This document shows positions 8,583 to 17,364 of a DNA stretch of 64,000 bases, piece by piece. Origin of the DNA: Gammaproteobacteria bacterium (GTDB taxonomy: Bacteria > Pseudomonadota > Gammaproteobacteria > SZUA-140). Location of the stretch: NCBI GenBank assembly GCA_016716465.1, contig JADJWH010000004.1, positions 434,001 through 498,000 of the forward strand, written 5' to 3'. The notes beneath the pieces were generated by a model. The model had not been told where the DNA came from. It did no database searches and saw only the letters and a program-made list of their open reading frames with translations. Position 1 is the first letter of the stretch. Each line of letters opens with the position of its first letter. The position numbers and the translations under genes are program-made.

Positions 8583-9089
8583 CTAGGCGCCGCCGCCGGC
8601 TTCCCCGGTGGCGTCTCCGATGGAGATGTCGGGAAACAGCTCCGCCTTTACCACCGCGCCGGCCCGGACGCCACGCGCGACGCGCACGGTATCCATCACC
8701 TGTACCAGGGTGTCGTAACTGATGTCCTGTTCCATCAACAGGGTTGCCGCCGTATGCTCCGGAAAATGCTCCTTCACGCGCCGCAGGGCGGCGGAAAGGG
8801 TCTTAAGGTCGTATCCCGAGGCGGTATTGGGAATGACCAGCGGCGCGGCGCCGGAATCGGCCACCTCGATCCGATCACCGCGCACGGTGATCTCGAGTTG
8901 CAGTCCCGGCTCCAGCGACTGTTCGGCAGCGGCGTCGGAGGGCAGGGTGAGTTCCAGGATCGCGACACGGGAAAACACCGCCGTGATCAGCAGAAACGGC
9001 ACCAGGATCACCATCAAATTCATGAAGGCGGTGATGTTCATTTCCTCGGGCGGCCGCACGTGCCGACGACGACGGCGGTGGCCGATCAT
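8583..9089 (-). CDS. ExbD/TolR-family biopolymer transporter (first copy)
   Basis: A 168-residue protein with a basic N-terminal tail (HRRRRRH), one transmembrane helix (about 18-42, MNITAFMNLMVILVPFLLI) and a periplasmic ExbD-like domain. In the helix the usual proton-carrying aspartate is replaced by asparagine (FMNLM), which I read directly. The start codon overlaps the stop of the exbB-like gene (TAATG). With its Asp-bearing neighbour it probably forms a heteromeric stator around the ExbB-like channel. The Asn makes it a likely structural rather than proton-conducting subunit; this is inference. Confidence 0.85.
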   Translation of the reverse strand: MIGHRRRRRHVRPPEEMNITAFMNLMVILVPFLLITAVFSRVAILELTLPSDAAAEQSLEPGLQLEITVRGDRIEVADSGAAPLVIPNTASGYDLKTLSAALRRVKEHFPEHTAATLLMEQDISYDTLVQVMDTVRVARGVRAGAVVKAELFPDISIGDATGEAGGGA

Positions 9090-9739
9090 TACGCGACGCC
9101 CTTGGGCGCGGCGGATTCCGCGATGATATTGATGAACTTGACCGTCGCCATCTCGAGACTGTCGACCAGTTCGGTGGTCTTGGTCTGCAGCAAGGTGTGT
9201 ATCAGCAGGAGCGGAATGGCCGCCATCAGGCCGAAGGCCGTGGTGTTCATGGCCACCGAGATACTGGCGGAGAGCATGTCGGCCTTCTCGGCCGGATTGG
9301 CCGCACCGACCGCGGTGAACGCCTGGATCAGACCGATGATGGTCCCGAGCAATCCGAGCAGAGTCGCGATATTGGCGAAAATGGCCAGATAATGCGTGCG
9401 CTTCTCCAGGCGCGGAATGATCTCCATCAAACCTTCTTCCATGGCGGTCTCGATATCGTCGCGCCGGCGCGCCGATTTCGTGCGCTCAAGGCCATACAGC
9501 AGAATCTTCCCGATGGCGGCCTTCGATTTCTGGCTGAGATTCAGGGCGCGCTGGAAGTCATGCCGCGAAAGCGCGTCCATCAATTCCTTCCACTGACGCT
9601 GGTTCGCGCTGCGCACCGCCGACAGGTAAATGTAACGCTCAATGGCGATTGCGATCCCCGCGGCTAGCACCAGGACGATCGGATACATGAACAGTCCGCC
9701 CTCCTGGAAAAACCCGATGATGGTGCTGATTGACTCCAT
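9089..9739 (-). CDS. MotA/TolQ/ExbB proton-channel family protein
   Basis: Inner-membrane proton channel, 216 residues, with three transmembrane segments: near 15-35, and the pair near 120-145 and 165-190 that form the conserved MotA/TolQ/ExbB domain (ATLLGLLGTIIGLIQAF). Partnered by the two following exbD genes, it should convert proton motive force into movement of the TonB-like protein. The ATG at 9739 was chosen since GGAG stands seven bases upstream; a GTG at 9745 is the alternative. Phylogenetically it could be of the AglR type, to be judged by its association with AgmX/PglI and TPR genes rather than with tol-pal or tonB. Confidence 0.88.
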   Translation of the reverse strand: MESISTIIGFFQEGGLFMYPIVLVLAAGIAIAIERYIYLSAVRSANQRQWKELMDALSRHDFQRALNLSQKSKAAIGKILLYGLERTKSARRRDDIETAMEEGLMEIIPRLEKRTHYLAIFANIATLLGLLGTIIGLIQAFTAVGAANPAEKADMLSASISVAMNTTAFGLMAAIPLLLIHTLLQTKTTELVDSLEMATVKFINIIAESAAPKGVA

Positions 9740-9772
9740 GATCACTCTCCTTCACTGAAAATCGTAAACCCT

Positions 9773-10063
9773 TCAACGTTCCGCCGCGTCGGCGGGGGCG
9801 TCGACGAATCTTTGGTACCGCAGTCTCCTGAGAAACTCGTCACGGTTCAGCGCCGCGAAGGCGTCATCGCCGGGTATCGGGACCGGCGGCTCCATGGCGC
9901 CCGGCCCGGCGGCGTCCTTCCAAGGCACGATATAGAGCACCTTGGGCAACTCCTGGTCGCCGATCACCGATATGCCGGGCATGATGATCTGAGCGGTCTC
10001 CTGGGCTGCGGCGGCGGCGCCCCACAGACCGGCCGTCAGCAGCAGCATCCGCGCGACGCTCAC
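9773..10063 (-). CDS. Small exported protein of the envelope cluster
   Basis: A 96-residue protein with a Sec signal peptide (about residues 1-20, ending AAAAQ). The mature part has no cysteine and contains the segment PGISVIGDQELPKVLYIVPWK, a pattern likely conserved among counterparts of this gene cluster. I do not recognise a domain. It begins with GTG, preceded by GGAGG, and overlaps the stop of the TPR lipoprotein gene by four bases, so it is translated with it. It lies next to the motor genes and probably acts in the periplasm as part of the same complex. Confidence 0.7.
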   Translation of the reverse strand: MSVARMLLLTAGLWGAAAAAQETAQIIMPGISVIGDQELPKVLYIVPWKDAAGPGAMEPPVPIPGDDAFAALNRDEFLRRLRYQRFVDAPADAAER

Positions 10064-10680
10064 GATCCGCCTCCCTCATCCACCGGCGCGGCAGCCGGCA
10101 GACGCTGTTTCAAATCCGCGATCCACAGCTTCACCTGCTTGTCCTCCCCACCGGAGATCTCCTGGTAGCGCTCATAGTGTTGCAAAGCGATCTGCGGCTG
10201 TCCGAGATAGAGGTCAAGCAAGACGGCAAGATTCAGATGTACATCGGCAAAAAGCGGGTCTGACTTCAGCGCCCGTTCGTAGTCCTCGCGCGCCTCCTGG
10301 AACCGGCCTGCCTCCCGGTGTATCAGCCCGAGAAGATTGTAAGCTATTGCATTTTCAGGAGTTATTTCCAGCGCCCGGCGCACCGAGGCCTCCGCTTCGT
10401 CGAATTGCCCGAGACGCATGCGGGCGATACCCAGATTCAGGTATGGCCCGGTGAGCCCGGGATAGCGTTGCGTCATCGCCTCCAGGGCCGGAACCGCCTC
10501 GGCGTACTGTTTCTCCTGCATCATGTCCAGCGCCCGCTCGAACTCGGCGCGTGCCTCGCGCGGTGGCGCGGCAGTACCCGGCGCCGGCTCGGCGCCCTGC
10601 CGGGATGGCACGCCGCCGCAGGCGGCGAGCAGCAGGCACGCCAGCATGAGGAACAGGGCGCGTATGCTATTGCAGCTCAT
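10060..10680 (-). CDS. TPR-repeat lipoprotein
   Basis: A 206-residue lipoprotein: signal sequence with lipobox LAAC (cysteine near residue 21), then about four tetratricopeptide repeats (for example AYNLLGLIHREAGRFQEARE followed by a matching helix pair). TPR units mediate protein-protein contact, so it is a likely scaffold in the periplasm, anchored to a membrane. The start was set at the ATG at 10680 because the lipoprotein signal begins there; the upstream extension in this frame is a shadow of the neighbouring gene. It overlaps the end of the large TPR gene by 14 bases. In Myxococcus the comparable gene would be AglT/GltD-like, but I cannot prove orthology. Confidence 0.85.
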   Translation of the reverse strand: MSCNSIRALFLMLACLLLAACGGVPSRQGAEPAPGTAAPPREARAEFERALDMMQEKQYAEAVPALEAMTQRYPGLTGPYLNLGIARMRLGQFDEAEASVRRALEITPENAIAYNLLGLIHREAGRFQEAREDYERALKSDPLFADVHLNLAVLLDLYLGQPQIALQHYERYQEISGGEDKQVKLWIADLKQRLPAAAPVDEGGGS

Positions 10681-13477
10681 CGATGAAGTCCACCTGCCGT
10701 TCATGTTTGCCGTAGCGCGCCGGCAGCAACTCGCCGAGCTGCTCCAGACTCGCCTTGATCCAGCGGTCATATACGCCTTCCCCGATACGGCGGTAGTTGA
10801 TCTCGTGCAGCTTGATCGCCTCCTCCTCGAACGGATAGGCCTGTTCCTCGAGCAGGATGTCGTATTGTTCGCGCTCGTCGGCGGACAGTCCCTTCGGGCG
10901 CTGGGAATCAAGGAGGGCGCGGCCGAAATCGCGGTAAATGCCGCCGATCTCGAAGGTCGCCGAAGTGGTCACTTCGGCGATGCCGTATTCATTCGCCTTG
11001 CCGTAGGCGTCCACCGCCTTCTGCATGGCTTCCTTTTTGGCGCGCAAACTCTTCTCCAGCGGCGCCACCAGAGTGATGCGACGATAGCTGTCGCGCAGCG
11101 GTTCGGCCAGTTCGAGCGAGGCCTGGGCCGCCAGGGTATGACTGAAATCGGTACGCGCGGCGCCGGCGCGCCGATCGGCCTCGATGATTTCGCGCAGCCA
11201 GTAGTGATAACGCGGGGTATCCTTCTGGGCACGTGTGGCATCGGCGAGCCGGCGCCGCGCCTCCATGGCCCGCTCGAACGAAGGCGGTGAGGAACTCAGG
11301 TAGGTCTGATAGGCAAGCACGGCCTGATCGTTTCGACCCACCTTGCCGTACAATTCCGCCGACTGCCACAGCGCCTCCCCGGCGGCGGCCGGGTCGCCCG
11401 CGCTCTGCCCGATGCGCTTGAATTCATCCGCCGCCTGAGCCAGCCGGCCGCTCTCCAGATAGGCGACCGCGAGCTTCTGCGTCACCTCGGGCTGCCAGCG
11501 GCTGGCAGGGAAATCCCGCCGCAGCCGTTCCAGCACGCCGATCGCGCCATCCCAGTCCTGCGCACCCAGCATGACCGCAGCGGCGTCGTACTGGGCATCC
11601 GCGGCGATCGACGCCCCAGGCGCAAGCTGGGCGACGCGCAGGAAATGTCCGGCCGCCGCGGCTTGATCGCCGTCCGCACGCGCGGTCTCACCCTGCTTGT
11701 AGATCGCCGCCGCGAGGCGTTCATTGAGCCTGGCGCGCGCCTGAGCGTCCGCGGCAGGGGTCAGATTCAAGGCTTGCTGGTAGGCGCGTTCCGCCTCGGG
11801 ATACGCCGCGCGGTCGAAATGGACGTGTCCCTGGATCGTCCACGCGGTGCGCCGCTGCTCGGCGCTGGCGGCAGGGATATGCTGAAGCACGCGTGTCGCC
11901 ACCGCGAGGGCGCGCGAGGCGTCACCCATCGCAAAAAGCTCCTCTGCTGAACGCGTCAGCGCGGAAGTCGCCTGCGGATGGGTCGGGAAACGTTCATCGA
12001 AACGTTGCGCGCTGTCCACCCAGCGCAGACGCCAGACGTTCTTCTGCTCCGGATCGCTCATTACGCCGATCTGGCGTTCGTAGGCCAGCAGCGCGGCATA
12101 ACCGGCCTCGGAAGATTTGGGATGCATTGGATAGCCGTACGCACTCTGCTCGTAACGCTCGACTGCCTCGGGGTACTCCCCCTGTTCATACAACAGCTCG
12201 GCGAGCAGGAAACTGAGCATCGGCGCACGGGTATCGTCAGGGAAGAACGACAGATAATCGCGGTACCACTGCGCCGCCTGGCGGTAATCCGCCGGCTGGT
12301 GGTTCTTCTGCGCGGCGGCGTGATAGCGCTGTGCGACACTGTACATCTCTTCCTTGAGATGCTGGGCGACCACCGGCATGCGCGCGATATCGTGCTCCTT
12401 CCAGAACGGGCTGCGCGGTCCATAGCGCCCGATGAAATCCTGTTTCCCCGCGAGAGCGAGGCTGGCGAAGCCCGCCTGTTCATAGATCTCGTAGACGCGG
12501 ACCTGGTACAGCGGCGCCTGGGCGTGGTTCGGGTTGTATTCGACAAAGGCGTGGAAGGTCTCCGCGGCGTCGGTGTAGCGTTCCTTGTCGAGGTAGAGCT
12601 GCCCCAGGCTGTTGTAGATCATGTGTTCGTAAGGACTGTGTCCGCGACGGCTGAAATAGTCGTTGACTGCACTGGCACCCGCCATCTCGGAAAAGGTCAG
12701 GCTGATCACGCGCAGTGTGTCCTCCACCAGCTCGCGATCCGCCCGGCTCAGCGCGTCTGGGGTCAGATACTCGCCGAACTGGCTGCTGGATGTGAGTTTC
12801 GCGTCCAGCACCGCCATGAAGGCGTCCAGCGCCGGCTCCTGCTGTCGCTGCTTGAACAGGGACCACCCACTCTTATACAGCGCCTGCTCATAAAATGCGG
12901 ATCCTTTGCTGCCGGCGGCGATCACGCTGCGATAGGCACTTTCCGCCTCGGCATAGGATTTCTCGACGAACAGTATCTCCCCGCGACGGAACTGCGCCTC
13001 CAGGTAATAGGGTGATGCCGGATAGTCTTTCACCAGCCGATCGAGGGCCGCCAGGGCCTGATCCGCAGAACCGGCATTGTCGTAGGCACGCGCCATCTGG
13101 TAGAGCACCCCGTCCTGTTCCGGATAGGCGGGATATGCCCGCAGCAGTTCGCGGTACAAATCCGCGGCGGCGGCAAAATCTTTTCCGTCCGTCCGCGCGC
13201 GGGCCTCGTCCGGCGTCGCCTCCTCGCTGATCATCAGCTGCAGATCGGCGATGCGGCGCATCGCCTGCATGCGCCGCGCATCGTCGCCAGCGATCTCGAC
13301 GAAGGCCCGGTAGGCGTCCATCGCCTGTTGTTTGTCGCTGCGTGCCGCTTCATGCACCACCACGATGGCCTGTTGTTCCAGGCTCTTGATGGTGCGTGCG
13401 TTGTCGCGCGGAGGCGGCGATGCGCAGCCGGCCGCGAGCAGACAGGCAATGGTTACGGTATGACGAGCCCGGCGCAT
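10667..13477 (-). CDS. Large TPR-repeat lipoprotein
   Basis: A 936-residue exported protein with a lipobox LAAGC at about residues 14-18. Nearly all of the rest is made of degenerate tetratricopeptide repeats (many units of the type AADLYRELLRAYPAYPEQDG or AERAYQQALNLTPAADAQ). It should be a large periplasmic solenoid scaffold. The start codon shares one base with the stop of the upstream TPR gene (TGATG) and has GGAGGG in front. Such giant TPR lipoproteins accompany ExbB/ExbD/AgmX genes in the Glt-like clusters of delta- and gammaproteobacteria. No enzymatic domain is seen. Confidence 0.85.
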   Translation of the reverse strand: MRRARHTVTIACLLAAGCASPPPRDNARTIKSLEQQAIVVVHEAARSDKQQAMDAYRAFVEIAGDDARRMQAMRRIADLQLMISEEATPDEARARTDGKDFAAAADLYRELLRAYPAYPEQDGVLYQMARAYDNAGSADQALAALDRLVKDYPASPYYLEAQFRRGEILFVEKSYAEAESAYRSVIAAGSKGSAFYEQALYKSGWSLFKQRQQEPALDAFMAVLDAKLTSSSQFGEYLTPDALSRADRELVEDTLRVISLTFSEMAGASAVNDYFSRRGHSPYEHMIYNSLGQLYLDKERYTDAAETFHAFVEYNPNHAQAPLYQVRVYEIYEQAGFASLALAGKQDFIGRYGPRSPFWKEHDIARMPVVAQHLKEEMYSVAQRYHAAAQKNHQPADYRQAAQWYRDYLSFFPDDTRAPMLSFLLAELLYEQGEYPEAVERYEQSAYGYPMHPKSSEAGYAALLAYERQIGVMSDPEQKNVWRLRWVDSAQRFDERFPTHPQATSALTRSAEELFAMGDASRALAVATRVLQHIPAASAEQRRTAWTIQGHVHFDRAAYPEAERAYQQALNLTPAADAQARARLNERLAAAIYKQGETARADGDQAAAAGHFLRVAQLAPGASIAADAQYDAAAVMLGAQDWDGAIGVLERLRRDFPASRWQPEVTQKLAVAYLESGRLAQAADEFKRIGQSAGDPAAAGEALWQSAELYGKVGRNDQAVLAYQTYLSSSPPSFERAMEARRRLADATRAQKDTPRYHYWLREIIEADRRAGAARTDFSHTLAAQASLELAEPLRDSYRRITLVAPLEKSLRAKKEAMQKAVDAYGKANEYGIAEVTTSATFEIGGIYRDFGRALLDSQRPKGLSADEREQYDILLEEQAYPFEEEAIKLHEINYRRIGEGVYDRWIKASLEQLGELLPARYGKHERQVDFIDELQ

Positions 13478-15378
13478 CAGTTGCCCTCCGGGCCGGTCGC
13501 AATCTCATCCAGCAGCCTGGCCAGGGCATAGCGCGCCTCGAGCTGGTAGGTGTGCAGCTCGCCCTTGTGCCGCTCCAGTTCGGCCTGGACCTGGGACTGC
13601 AGATAACGCTCATGGCCGAGCACCGCGCCCGCGAGGCGCCGCTGCAACACGGAGACGCGGGCACGCAGGTCGGTAATGCGCGCATCGTATCCCTCGAAGC
13701 GCTTGGGCGCCTCGACCTGGGCCACTGCGAGCAGTGAGCGCTGGGCCATGGCCGTGCCGAGTTCGTCCTTGAGCGCGTTTACGCTTTTGCGCGCATCCCA
13801 CAGGCGCGGTGGGTAGCGGCCCTCGATCTGCCAGTTCAACATGCCCTTCAGGACGTGCAACCGCTGCCGCTGCGCGTCCAGTTCGTGCGCCTGTGGGTAT
13901 CGCGTGAGACGGGTCTCGATGCGCTGAATTTCGCCGAGCTGGCGTTGCTCCTCTGCGGTCGCCAGCGCCAGGGCGTCTTGCTTCACGGCGATTGCGTCGA
14001 CGCGCCCGACATAGGCCTGGACCTCCGCGTCAAGCGCGCGCCAGTCCAGCCCCTGCAACCGCTCCTGTACCTGTGGAAGGCGCGACTCATAGGCATAACG
14101 CCGCGTGGCGAGCATGTCCGTGAAGGCGGACATGTCTTCCGTCCAGGTTTGCAGGCGCCGCTGCTGGGCGCGCAGATTACGGTAGGTGGTGAAGGCCTCG
14201 CGAAAACCATCGCTGGCCAGCAGTGACAGCAGATAGGAACGGGCCCGGGCATCGGGGATGCGCGCCGGGAGAATGTCCAGATCCGGATCGGTCTGGCCGT
14301 CATCCGCCAGATCGGAGATCAGGGTCCCCTGTCCGGTCTGCGCGATCATCTCGTCCAGGAGCGCGAGTTCGCCGTCGTAGACATCGATGACGTCGCGATA
14401 TTTCTGCACCGCCTCCCGATAGGCGTGCAGACGCCACTGGGTGAATGGAATCATCGCCGAGGCCTCGTGCTTGGCGGCGTCCGGCACGTCGCGCGCCTCG
14501 AGTTCCCGCCATGAGTTCAAGGCCTGGGAGAGATTGCCCAGATCGTATTCCGCCCAGCCGAGCCCGAGCAGGGCGCGCGGAGAAAACGGGCTGTCGAGAC
14601 GCACGCGCCCGAGCGTGGCCTTTGCGGCCTCGGGCCGCTGCGTGCCGAGATAGGCGAAACCGAGCGCAAGATTGGCCTTGTCACGCAGCGCGAGCAGATC
14701 CGGGTTCTCGCTCTTGAGTTGACCCAGCTCATCGAGCAACGCCATGCCGGCGGTCGTTTGTCCGGACTGCTGCAGCGCGACGGCCTGATTGTACCGCAGG
14801 TAGGGCGCCCACTCCTGCGCTGCCTGCGGCACCGAAAGCTTCGTCACCGCCTCGGCGTAGCGCTGTTTCTGCATCAGTATCTGCGCCTGCAGCAGCGCCT
14901 GCTCCGCGCGCCCTTCCTTGCCCAGACCGGAGCCGATCTGCGCCAGCGCCTCCTCCGCGCGGTCGACATAGCCGCGACGCATCCATGTCTTGGCCAGCGC
15001 GAGCCAGATGCGATCGCGTGCTGTCGGGTCCGCCACACCGGAGAGATTGCGCTTGAATATCTCCAGCGCGTTCGCGTGCAGCCCGTAGGAAAGCTCAATG
15101 CCTACGCGCAGCAGTTCCGTGTCGGCCCGGTCACGTTCGATATGCCCCTGCTGCTGAGCGGCGAGGAGATGCGTGATGGCGGAGAAATAATCCTGCTGGT
15201 AGTACTGGAAGAGGACTTCGCGGTAAAACAGCTCACGCACCCCCGGGGCCTCCGCCGGGGCGGCCGGGGCCGGCCCGGCCGCCAGCATGAGCAGGCCGAG
15301 ACCCATGGCGCCGAGACACCGACGCAAGCTCGGCGGACGCCAGGCGTCCGCCATCCGCGACTGCCTTGTCACTCCCAT
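13477..15378 (-). CDS. Exported TPR/coiled-coil protein
   Basis: A 633-residue protein with an N-terminal signal sequence (hydrophobic stretch near residues 22-42, ending in alanine-proline-rich sequence) but no lipobox. The first two thirds are tetratricopeptide-like repeats (FYREVLFQYYQQDYFSAITH and following helices); the last third (about 390-633) is highly charged and helical, likely coiled coil. It probably works as a periplasmic scaffold beside the larger TPR lipoprotein. The ATG at 15378 overlaps the end of the upstream gene by ten bases; an internal ATG at 15354 is a possible alternative. Function beyond structural role is unknown. Confidence 0.8.
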   Translation of the reverse strand: MGVTRQSRMADAWRPPSLRRCLGAMGLGLLMLAAGPAPAAPAEAPGVRELFYREVLFQYYQQDYFSAITHLLAAQQQGHIERDRADTELLRVGIELSYGLHANALEIFKRNLSGVADPTARDRIWLALAKTWMRRGYVDRAEEALAQIGSGLGKEGRAEQALLQAQILMQKQRYAEAVTKLSVPQAAQEWAPYLRYNQAVALQQSGQTTAGMALLDELGQLKSENPDLLALRDKANLALGFAYLGTQRPEAAKATLGRVRLDSPFSPRALLGLGWAEYDLGNLSQALNSWRELEARDVPDAAKHEASAMIPFTQWRLHAYREAVQKYRDVIDVYDGELALLDEMIAQTGQGTLISDLADDGQTDPDLDILPARIPDARARSYLLSLLASDGFREAFTTYRNLRAQQRRLQTWTEDMSAFTDMLATRRYAYESRLPQVQERLQGLDWRALDAEVQAYVGRVDAIAVKQDALALATAEEQRQLGEIQRIETRLTRYPQAHELDAQRQRLHVLKGMLNWQIEGRYPPRLWDARKSVNALKDELGTAMAQRSLLAVAQVEAPKRFEGYDARITDLRARVSVLQRRLAGAVLGHERYLQSQVQAELERHKGELHTYQLEARYALARLLDEIATGPEGN

Positions 15379-15920
15379 TCGCTGATCGAAAACTCGGGCT
15401 GTTGCTTCTTTTCCAGATCGACGATCTTGAGTTCGATGTACTTCGGCCCAATCCCCTTCTTGAAGGTCAGATTGGCACCCCGACGGTAATCGCGATCATG
15501 GGGTCCCTTGCCGGTGAAAAACGCCACCAGTTCATGGTCACCCAGTTTCAGGTTGCCGACGTAGAGCCGCTGCACGCCGCCGCGCTTTAGCGCGTCGACC
15601 TCGCGCTGGGTGTAGAGATAGTTCGCCACTTCCTTCTCGCCGATCTTCAGCTGGACGGAGTCGAGCTGGAAGAACTCGCCGACGTCCATTGAGAGGAAGA
15701 CCGAGACCTGGGTGGTCGCGGGAAACAGCAGTTCCTCCTCCAGCACGAACAGATCGCGGCCGACTTCGAGGATCTCCTGCTGCAGCGACTGGACCTCCTC
15801 GTCGAGCGCCTTGTAGTCCCCGGCCGCGGGCGCGGCGGCGTACGCATCGAGGCCAGTACCCGGCGTGAGCCCGGCGACGGACATGAGTAACAGCGATATA
15901 AACAGCAGTCTCTTCATCAT
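15369..15920 (-). CDS. Exported protein of unknown function in the envelope cluster
   Basis: A 183-residue protein with a Sec signal peptide (residues 1 to about 29, ending AYA). The mature part begins with a helical segment (LDEEVQSLQQEILEVGRDLF, likely coiled coil), followed by a beta-rich domain with the segments TQVSVFLSMDVGEFFQLDSV and GDHELVAFFTGKG. I cannot name a family with certainty. Its gene overlaps the next TPR gene by ten bases, so it is part of the same transcript and probably binds the TPR partner in the periplasm. No catalytic motif or cysteine is visible. Confidence 0.7.
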   Translation of the reverse strand: MMKRLLFISLLLMSVAGLTPGTGLDAYAAAPAAGDYKALDEEVQSLQQEILEVGRDLFVLEEELLFPATTQVSVFLSMDVGEFFQLDSVQLKIGEKEVANYLYTQREVDALKRGGVQRLYVGNLKLGDHELVAFFTGKGPHDRDYRRGANLTFKKGIGPKYIELKIVDLEKKQQPEFSISEWE

Positions 15921-15995
15921 GATGCACCGTCAACGAATATTCCACACTGCCAAACCGGATGCGCCGCGCCGGAGAGGTGCGCCCGCTGCCACCCG

Positions 15996-17150
15996 TCAAT
16001 ACCAGACCGAGAGATAGAGCTGGAGGACATCGGCGTTGAAATCATAGAAGGGCTCCTCACCGGGCGCGCCCCCGTTGCTGATATCGCGAAAATCATCGTA
16101 CGTAAAATGGATGCGCTCGTAGGACAGGGTCAAGGCGCCCTTGTCGATGCAGCTGCACGTCCCCGGGGCCAATTCGTAACTCGCGCCGAGGCCGATCGCC
16201 GTACTGCTGAATGTGCTCAACTCCTTGTCTCGCGCCAGGAAGTTCTGCGCCTGCTGCCGCGGGAAGAGGTCGCTGTAGAAATCAGCGTGGTTCTGGCTGT
16301 ACAGGCGGTACGTGATGTCGAAGATCCATCTCCTTTCGGTGGGGTGAGTATACCCGATTTCATACGTGTCGGCCCGGATCCCCCAGGAGTCGGTAAAATA
16401 ACGGTAGCCCGCGCTGAGCGAGGCCCGGTAGGGCAGATAGTAGAGCGCCTTGATCGCGAATGCGTTGCTGTCGCGCGTGCGCGGATAGACCTCGGGCTCG
16501 AAGCTGTAGCCGAGCGCGCTGCCGGCGTCGAGATAGCGCACCGAGCGATAAGGATTGTTGAGGTAGCCTTCGTCCGTGACCGTCTCCAGGCTGAGATCGA
16601 GCAGCATGTTCTTGCTCACCACCTGCGACACCCCGATACGGTAGTTCTGGCGCGCGGTATCTTCGGCGAAATCCTCGTCTCCGCGCTTCCCCACCGTGTC
16701 CCATCCGCGCGAATAACCCATTGAAACGGTGGTTAAATCTCCAAACATGTCCTGACTGATGGAAAAACTCGCGGTATTGGCCAGATAATCGTTTTCCTCG
16801 CTGCGCGTGTAGCCCAGGCTCATCATCACATTGTCACGCAGGTAGTCGACGCCCAAGCTGCGCTCGGTCCGCTCCTCGTCGTAGCGACTGGCCGATGTCA
16901 CCACATCGATCGAGGCGCTGGAGATGGAATCGATGTAGTAATTCGCCGACACCGAGCTGCTCTCGCCGATGCTCTTACGCGCCAGGATGGAAGGCCCGTT
17001 GATCCGCACGCCGCCCCCGTCATAGGAATGGTACAAGGTGTCAAAGCGATCCTCCGGCAATACTGCGGCGAGCAGGGAAAGCGAGCAGCCGGCGGCGGAG
17101 AGCAGCAGGAATCTGATCCCGCCTGCGGCCAGGGTCCTAATTGCAACCAC
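15996..17150 (-). CDS. DUF3570 outer-membrane beta-barrel-like protein
   Basis: A 384-residue exported protein of the DUF3570 family. A signal sequence is followed by the family signature (RFDTLYHSYDGGGVRINGPS and ASIDVVTSASRYDEER), then alternating aromatic strands ending in LQLYLSVWY, as for an outer-membrane barrel. A PGTCSCIDKG segment near residue 338 holds a CxC pair in an otherwise cysteine-poor barrel. The start was set at the GTG at 17150, with GGAGG five bases before it; this makes it overlap the DUF4266 gene by 14 bases. TlpA, DUF4266 and DUF3570 genes travel together in many bacteria. Their biochemical role is not established to my knowledge. Confidence 0.8.
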   Translation of the reverse strand: MVAIRTLAAGGIRFLLLSAAGCSLSLLAAVLPEDRFDTLYHSYDGGGVRINGPSILARKSIGESSSVSANYYIDSISSASIDVVTSASRYDEERTERSLGVDYLRDNVMMSLGYTRSEENDYLANTASFSISQDMFGDLTTVSMGYSRGWDTVGKRGDEDFAEDTARQNYRIGVSQVVSKNMLLDLSLETVTDEGYLNNPYRSVRYLDAGSALGYSFEPEVYPRTRDSNAFAIKALYYLPYRASLSAGYRYFTDSWGIRADTYEIGYTHPTERRWIFDITYRLYSQNHADFYSDLFPRQQAQNFLARDKELSTFSSTAIGLGASYELAPGTCSCIDKGALTLSYERIHFTYDDFRDISNGGAPGEEPFYDFNADVLQLYLSVWY

Positions 17151-17364
17151 AGCCGCCTCCCTGTCCACCCTCGGCACCGCGCGCCGCCTCGCGCGCCTGG
17201 AACACATGGTTACGGTAGGCGCTCGAAACGGGATCCCGATCGAAGCTCATGATCGGATCCGCCAGGTTGGCGCGTTCATAGGGCTTTACCCATGGCTCGA
17301 TGGCGCAGCCTGCAAGTGGCAACAGTGCGGCCAGGAGCAGAGCCAAAGCGCGCAGATTGTTCAC
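17137..17364 (-). CDS. DUF4266 lipoprotein with C-terminal Cys-Gly-Cys tail
   Basis: A 75-residue lipoprotein: signal with lipobox LAGC (cysteine at about residue 20), the DUF4266 signature WVKPYERANLADPIM, and a glycine-rich tail that ends GGQGGGCGCN. The tail with two cysteines at the very C-terminus is a family trait as I recall it and is striking next to a thioredoxin gene. Translation starts at a GTG that overlaps the tlpA stop by four bases; its end overlaps the DUF3570 start. It may be a metal- or haem-binding or disulfide-exchanging surface peptide; this is speculation. Confidence 0.85.
   Translation of the reverse strand: MNNLRALALLLAALLPLAGCAIEPWVKPYERANLADPIMSFDRDPVSSAYRNHVFQAREAARGAEGGQGGGCGCN

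Noticed and set aside
7085..9745. Assignment of the motor genes as classical exbBD-tonB for siderophore uptake
   Set aside because: The TonB-like protein has an AgmX/PglI-type end, there are two ExbD copies, no TonB-dependent receptor is near, and TPR scaffold genes are linked instead.
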